Shown here in pieces: positions 58,901 to 64,000 of a stretch of DNA of 64,000 nucleotides (positions are counted from its first letter, which is position 1; each line of letters opens with the position of its first letter). Made by a program: the position numbers and the translations under genes. The stretch is from the NCBI RefSeq assembly GCF_030247195.1, contig NC_080672.1:401715037-401779036 (forward strand), in the 5' to 3' direction. Source of the stretch: Topomyia yanbarensis (Eukaryota > Arthropoda > Insecta > Diptera > Culicidae). The notes below the pieces were generated by a model. It saw only the letters and a program-made list of their open reading frames with translations, was not told where the DNA came from and made no database searches.

Positions 58901-59682
58901 GTCATGTTTCGTGCAGGGAATCATATGCGTAGTGCTTCGTTATCAAAATATAACCATATGGATGGTAGGCTCCAGGGAGTGATGCGCTCATCTATATCAA
59001 TCCAGAAATTATTAGGTAAAAACACTTAGTACATCCAAACTACAATGTTTTAATGATATCTAAAGAATGGTAAAGTATCTTCTAATTCGTTTATTTGACA
59101 TGGCTCGATACGCTGGTGTAACTGAGCCATGGGACTTTTTTAGTTTTACAATACAATATATTAACGGCATATAAATAAATTAGTGTTTTATTCAGCCTTT
59201 TTGGCACGGCTACGATACGATATTTTGTTTGCAATTCTAAGTGTCTTAAAGCTTTGAAGCTTTGATAAAGCTTTGATTTGAAATTAATTCAAAGCTATAT
59301 TTCTTGTAAATAATGTTGAATTTCATATTTCGAATTTTTCTCATCACTAACTGACCCGGTCTTGGTACCTGTTAGACACTAAATTTAAAAAGTCACTCGT
59401 CTTATGTGAACGCATACACAGCTTACTTGTCTCGAGTGTCGTCTCGGAAAGCAAGCACGTGATGGTGATAAGGCGAAAGCGAAATCTTTTTTCCGATTTT
59501 GAATCAAAAGCCTGGCTCTGTTTTTTGCTGCATTTAGTTTTGAATGATCTCGTGGCAGGTACAGGTTGAGATATCGTGTAGTCTTACCACTATTTTGTCA
59601 TCTTCCACATATAAAAGCGTCTTTCTCCTGGTTTAGGTTATTCTGCAAAACGAAACTACAGCTTAGGCTAAAAAGTTGAATA
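58901..59682. other. Unassigned sequence
   Basis: No gene, repeat match or RNA recognised. AAAGCTTTGA recurs three times near 59,245-59,275. Confidence 0.3.
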
Positions 59683-60710
59683 CAGTGGTGTCGCCAGAAA
59701 TTCAGTTTGGAGGGGTTTTTGATGAGAATCGATTGTTTTTTTGAATATACTAGAATTTGATGTAACTTTGATAAAATAATCTACATAGAAGAAAAATCAA
59801 TATAGAACAGTTTTTAAATCTATTTAGATAACATTAATTTATAATATGTTTTAACAGATTAAGAAAATGAACTTTTAAAGTAAAATAAAAGTTCAAAAAA
59901 TTTCTTATGGATTAAATAATTCCGAAACCGTCTTCTTTGAAGGTTTAAATGCTTCGAAGAAGTTTTCTAACATGAAACTTCTCGTATTCTGATAAATGTA
60001 GTTTAGTGATGCATACTCTTATGGAAAAAAATAGTAAGAGATAATGTATTTTTAGAAACATTGTTGAGAATGTCACTTAAAATAACTTTGTTAAAGGTAG
60101 GGTAAAGTTCTTATTTTCACCCTATTATGAAGGGTGCGTCACTAATTCATTAATTACTCGGCCTATAACCGATGAAATGCATCCAATCTCCATCCAACAG
60201 CTTTGCTTCGTTGTTAAGGACCACGATAATAACACAAATGCCCTGAAAATGAATCAAAATTCTCATGTTTGAGCGCAGCGAAATCTCGAATCGAGTCTCC
60301 TATTGTCGCCATACCATTTGGCAACAGATGCTTCTCTAACCAATTATTGGAAATCATAATAGCAACATGGGAAAAATAGGTTTATTACCTTATATATGCA
60401 TCATATCGAGCTAGATAACGATATTTTCGAAATTTTCTTATATCCGATTTTCTTCTAATTATTTTTAAATTCAGAATCGACAAAATGTTAATTTTATTGT
60501 TTATGAACAACAGAAGCGATTTATCGTATACAGTAACATCAGAATAAACGCAACGATTTGCTGAAAATGTCTTGAACTAAATTTGTTTGAAAAGTTAATT
60601 CTTCCTGACTACTTCTAGAAGGATATAAGACCAATTTGTAGAATTTTTCGAAGATCCTAAATCTCCAAATTGACGACGGTTTTCGAAATGACGTGATCTT
60701 TTTTTTGTTA
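59683..60710. mobile_element. Diverged copy of the 48-kb hAT-like element
   Basis: Starts CAGTGGTGTCGCCAGAAATT followed by GGAGGGGTTTTTGATGAGAAT, the counterpart of CAGTGGCGTAGCCAGATTTGGAGGGGGTTTTGATGAAAAT at 48,031. Further collinear blocks: ATGGAACAGTTTT/ATAGAACAGTTTTT, TTCTTTGAAGGTTTAAA, GCGATTTATCGTATACAGTAA (compare GAGATTTATCAAATACAGTAA at 48,917). The right end is lost at a SINE. Confidence 0.7.
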
Positions 60711-60712
60711 GG

Positions 60713-61085
60713 GGAAAGTTTGCCCCCCATCCCAGTCGGTCTGGGTTCAATCCCAGCCGAGGTCGTTAAGATTTTTCTTCGGTGAAAAAATCTATGGCCA
60801 CGTCTTCCATCGGAAGGGAAGTACAGCCGTTGGTCTCTGGTCCATGAGTTGATGGGTCGATATCTAGTCCAGCCAGTGGAGTCACCTCTCTGTTATAGGT
60901 CTTTGGCTTCGTAGCGATAGACTGATGGAAAATAATTAGAACATGAAGAAGAATCGCATCCCTATATTTAGTAACAAATATCCACCTTCCATGACACTTG
61001 TGGAGTGCGCTGTCGTGTTTATTGATCAATACCGGCGCCGACCAGGCCCGAATGTAGATCGCGAAAGGAAAGGAAAGGAATGTTA
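60713..61085 (+). mobile_element. Second SINE type with GAAAG triple repeat
   Basis: Head with B box-like GGTTCAATCCC (60,744) but no clear A box; body unrelated to tRNA; end GAAAGGAAAGGAAAGG. A tRNA-like head and a short tandem repeat near the 3' end recall mosquito Feilai-type SINEs; this assignment is from memory and needs a library search. Its 3' part is one arm of the large palindrome that follows. Confidence 0.6.
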
Positions 61086-61213
61086 GTCCGATACTTGCTT
61101 TTGATAGAGGCCATATATCTCTAGCAAAAGCAAGTATCGGACTAACATTCCTTTCCTTTCCTTCCGCGATCTACATTCGGGCCTGGTCGGCGTCGGTATT
61201 GATCAATAAACAC
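61015..61213. repeat. Large palindrome of two SINE 3' ends
   Basis: Arms of about 95 bp (from GTGTTTATTGATCAATACCG at 61,015, inverted to end at 61,213), each including GGCCCGAATGTAGATCGCG, the GGAAA tandem repeat and TGTTAGTCCGATACTTGCTTTT, with a small GGCCATATA loop near 61,112-61,118. The arms are almost identical, so the inversion is recent or maintained by gene conversion. Confidence 0.85.
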
Positions 61214-61410
61214 TAGGATTACCAGGAGTTGCACATTGAGAGATGTTTCGCTATTCCCAAGCATAATTATCTACTGATCCCCTATGCAACTTCAGCTAGT
61301 CCAGATCGTTAACGGTAAGCTATAGGCGATTATAAGCCAACGAGGTTTGGTATCTTCTAATAGCTGTACAATACGTGCCGGTGATGAAATGTGCAATGCT
61401 CTGATCGACC

Positions 61411-62130
61411 ATGGTTCGAGTAGCCCAAATTAATCTTCAGAATAGACGTACAGAAACAATCAATCTATCCCGCCTTTTGCAGGAAGCAAAAGCTTCGTAG
61501 GTTCAAGAACCGTACTTTCATGAAGCAAACTTCTTTGGGAAAGTTATTTAACCCCGTCTGCGTAGCTTACACCCAAATGGCATGACAAATCCACGCTGAA
61601 TGCCTCGTGCATGTGAACTTGTGAATAGTGGTATCGACGCATATCTTTTATCCGACCTCAAACTCGTGATATTTGTGTTGGCACAGTCAATGTAACTGTT
61701 GATTACATAAACAGGAAATACGTCTATTGTTCGGCACATTCGCCGCATAATGAATCATCACCTCCTGATGATTTGAAAAGGCTTGTATCATACTGTGGCA
61801 GAAATACGTTTCCATTTCTGCCACATTACATTAATCGACAGTGATACAAATACCCTCTACATGTGACTATGTACGGGGAACGTGCCATTTGAGCCAATAT
61901 ATTCTGACCCTCTACATAATTTGAAGAAGCTCAGATATCAATTTGAGAACCGAATTGATGGACTGTTTAGTTGTAATACTCTGCTCTGACTGTATTACAC
62001 ATGCTTTGGCAAACTGGCTCGTTCCCAACGAGCTTGAACCGTCGTTATCTGATCATAAGTACATCGTCTTTGATCATTTGAACGCCTAGAGGTAGCGGTT
62101 CTACTGTGTGATAATTCAATTTTGAATAGG
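61411..62130 (+). pseudogene. Non-LTR ORF2 endonuclease remnant
   Basis: Begins VRVAQINLQNRRTETINL.. LLQEAKAS.VQEPYFHEA, which is the apurinic-type endonuclease start of Jockey-related ORF2 (QINLQ and QEP motifs). It continues through stops with PRACELVNSGIDAYLLSD and ends EPSLSDHKYIVFDHLN, carrying the conserved SDH motif. A 44-bp piece (61,863-61,906) is inserted in it. Several stops and shifts, no reverse transcriptase follows recognisably. Confidence 0.75.
61863..61906 (-). mobile_element. 44-bp insertion with 11-bp duplication
   Basis: Bracketed by ACCCTCTACAT (61,852-61,862 and 61,907-61,917). The complement reads ATATTGGCTCAAATGGCACG.., which also occurs at 50,084-50,126 and near 63,411-63,437. 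Probably a severely 5'-truncated retrotransposon or SINE end. Confidence 0.6.
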
Positions 62131-62879
62131 TGGTAGAAAAAATTGAATTTAATTGTGTGGACTTTGCTAGATTGTAAATTCTCACTCGTTTTGATCAAAC
62201 CGTTGATGCGTGTGGATTCTTTTTGGATTTTCGGCTAATCGAATATTGAGTCACTTCCCACAACATCAGGTGGTAATACTGGTAGTTGCGAGAAACGTGC
62301 TCTTTCTAAACCAAAAAAAAAACAAATTGATCAAAATCAAAGAAAAGAAGCACAACCGCCGAGGTGCTCTTTTCAACACTGCTTCGGCTCATTGTATACA
62401 GTCTTCAAGTCTCAATACTTATCGATAGCAAGCAAGGTTGGAGAAAGGTCACTTTTCGATTGCGCTGTAGGATGATCTGTTAAAAGATCTTCACGAGTGA
62501 CTCCTTTCAAACCCTCCTAACGCATTCATCCCCAGTTTCAGTGAGTTTGGCTAGGTATGGTATTGTTTGGTTCTTTCCGGATAACGAACAAAGCTGTACC
62601 TGGTTTAAATAGAAATTGGAGGAGATAAGTGAGAAGGCAGGGGACTTCCGTTTTATTGTCGAACCATATAGGCTTCACTAGAATAAGGCATTCACATTCC
62701 GTGGAATCCCAAAGAAAGTGTTTTGAAGAGTACTGATGTTTTGATGAGGCTAGAGTTCCATAATCCTGGTTCGTAGGCAGTTTGATGGGAAGTTCTGAGA
62801 ACCAAGTCGCTTACTGAGAAAATACAGCAGTATTTTTGCAGTATCGACGCCCGTTCTCTGGGATTTCTAGCGAAAAAGG
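62131..62879. other. Unassigned sequence
   Basis: May be the decayed continuation of the ORF2 remnant, but no reverse-transcriptase motif could be read with confidence. Confidence 0.3.
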
Positions 62880-63330
62880 ATTATAAACTGAACTATGGCT
62901 TTGAAATGTCACGACGATAGATTATAAACCTACATAGGTTTAAGCCGAATTTGAATGACAATATCTCTTCGGATACGTTATCGTTCTATTATCTGAATAA
63001 CCCCTCGGGGGTATATCCGTAAATCGATGTGTCTTTTATTCCCTTGGGAATGAAATATACTTCCGTATTGTTTATATTCTTTGTGTCGTTGGGTTACAAA
63101 CTTAACTTTGGCTTCCAAAAAGTCACGGCGAAAGTTTATAAACCTAAATCGGTTTAAACCGAATGTGAATGACAATATTTCTTCGGGTGTTGTCGTTCTG
63201 TTATCTCAATATCCCCTCTGGGGTGTTGATATATCCGCTCATCGATAAGTGTCTTTATTCCCTTGGGAGTGAAGAATGCTTCCGTATTGTCTATGTCCTC
63301 TGTGTCGTTATTTCCCTTATCCCTAACCTT
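62880..63330. repeat. Tandem duplication, two units of about 210-235 bp
   Basis: Both units carry TATAAACCTA..GGTTTAARCCGAAT, TGAATGACAATATYTCTTCGG, ATCCC/ACCCCTCKGGGGT, ATCGAT, TTATTCCCTTGGGARTGAA and TTCCGTATTGTYTAT..GTGTCGTT. Divergence between them is moderate. Probably the tail of a retrotransposon with a duplicated 3'UTR. Confidence 0.75.
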
Positions 63331-63410
63331 ACCACTTACCCAATCCTGCCTATCAGGGAAATGACGAAAGGACAAATTATGGCAAGACACAAATCCAAAT
63401 CTCCGATCAA

Positions 63411-63437
63411 CATGGGGAACGTGCCATTTGAGCCAGT
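63411..63437 (+). repeat. Shared GGGGAACGTGCCATTTGAGCC motif
   Basis: Third instance in the window of the motif seen at 50,084-50,126 (complement) and 61,873-61,896. Marks a repeated element end. Confidence 0.6.
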
Positions 63438-63678
63438 CGCTGCTGATTCCTGAAGATAGTTTTGTGATCCTAAATACAGTTTTGGGGCCATAGTGCGTTG
63501 TTTGTTAACATCTCAAAATTATTTTTAATAAATATCCTTAAATATCGTAGATAAAGCTCTAGCATGTTTCTGAAAGTTGTGCGTCTTCTCAAGGTATATA
63601 TCTTTTCAGAAGATATCGTTGGTCTATCTCTTGCGACTTAGAAGTTATTGGGTAAATTTTTATCAAATTAGCCAAAGT

Positions 63679-63802
63679 TAAGCTGATCAACTCTGACGAA
63701 AAATTCCATACACCATACCGCAGCGAAACGTAATCGCTCATCACGCTCAGGCAAACATTTCGCACAGCGTACGGAATTTTTCGTCAGAGTTGGTCAGCTT
63801 AG
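63679..63802. mobile_element. Small MITE with TAAGCTGAYCAACTCTGACG ends
   Basis: Inverted terminal repeats of about 30 bp (63,679-63,708 and 63,773-63,802): AAGCTGATCAACTCTGACGA on the left, and the complement of the right end AAGCTGACCAACTCTGACGA. Followed inside by AAAAATTCC. The internal 60 bp are not coding. Confidence 0.8.
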
Positions 63803-64000
63803 CCAAAGTAATAACTTTTAAACGGGCAAAACTACAATAAAATTCAATAGACTTCGCTTATCTCTCGGTGTCTCCAGTACAATTATAGATGATTTAAAAA
63901 AAAACTATTGCTTTAAAAAAATCCAATATCATCGACAATACTAGAAATAAGAATTTTTTTTGCGTAAACAAAAATTGTGAATTTTGACTATTGGAATAAC

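Overview
This is eukaryotic, AT-rich, mobile-element-dense DNA, most likely from a mosquito (Culicidae, probably culicine). The grounds are a tRNA-derived SINE of a kind I associate with mosquitoes, Jockey-like non-LTR retrotransposon pieces, an ITmD37E-like mariner, many foldback MITEs, short GT-AG introns of about 45-110 bp and a Domino/SWR1-type sequence of insect character. The species cannot be fixed from the sequence. No intact long protein-coding gene, rRNA or genuine tRNA gene is visible. Nearly all long open frames are by-products of short-period repeats or shadows of transposon remains. Layout. 1-7,000: a minisatellite, two GGC-rich interspersed repeats, a 674-bp hAT-like element with an 8-bp target duplication and AT-rich repeats. 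7,560-8,900: a more GC-balanced stretch with a possible first coding exon. 9,470-11,870: duplicated T-rich repeat modules that lead into a 748-bp TTTTAGC array and a 380-bp TTTTTGG array. 13,255-15,207: two foldback MITEs around another GC-balanced stretch. 16,688-20,298: a broken copy of the Domino/SRCAP-type remodelling ATPase gene (insertion linker, second helicase lobe and tail), followed at 20,340-20,940 by a GC-rich segment with serial stem-loops that look covarying. 22,024-25,660: a second copy of the hAT-like element, the probable 3' end of an unidentified minus-strand gene (three short exons, 23,863-24,132) and an ITmD37E-like transposon with a SINE nested in it. 28,283-35,120: a SINE, a decayed Tc1 transposase, a minus-strand Jockey-like element and a gag-like ORF1 split by a 771-bp DNA element. 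36,215-36,491: a broken gene fragment that keeps a 58-bp intron. 41,230-45,570: a 4.3-kb satellite with a 12-bp unit that reverses strand in blocks and holds a SINE. 46,080-47,690: GC-balanced DNA with candidate exons. 48,031-49,946: a 1.9-kb hAT-like element with an 8-bp target duplication; a diverged relative lies at 59,683-60,710. 53,651-56,400: a cluster of internally deleted copies of the same ORF1-type retrotransposon. 60,713-64,000: a second SINE type that ends in a large palindrome, a decayed endonuclease-type ORF2 and a tandem duplication. There is no operon-like cooperation between genes. The candidate exons on both strands are scattered and cannot be joined into one gene from this window. 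The features most worth following up are the serial stem-loops at 20.5-20.8 kb, the strand-switching satellite, the three-exon gene end at 23.9-24.1 kb, the fragment at 36.2-36.5 kb and the Domino copy.
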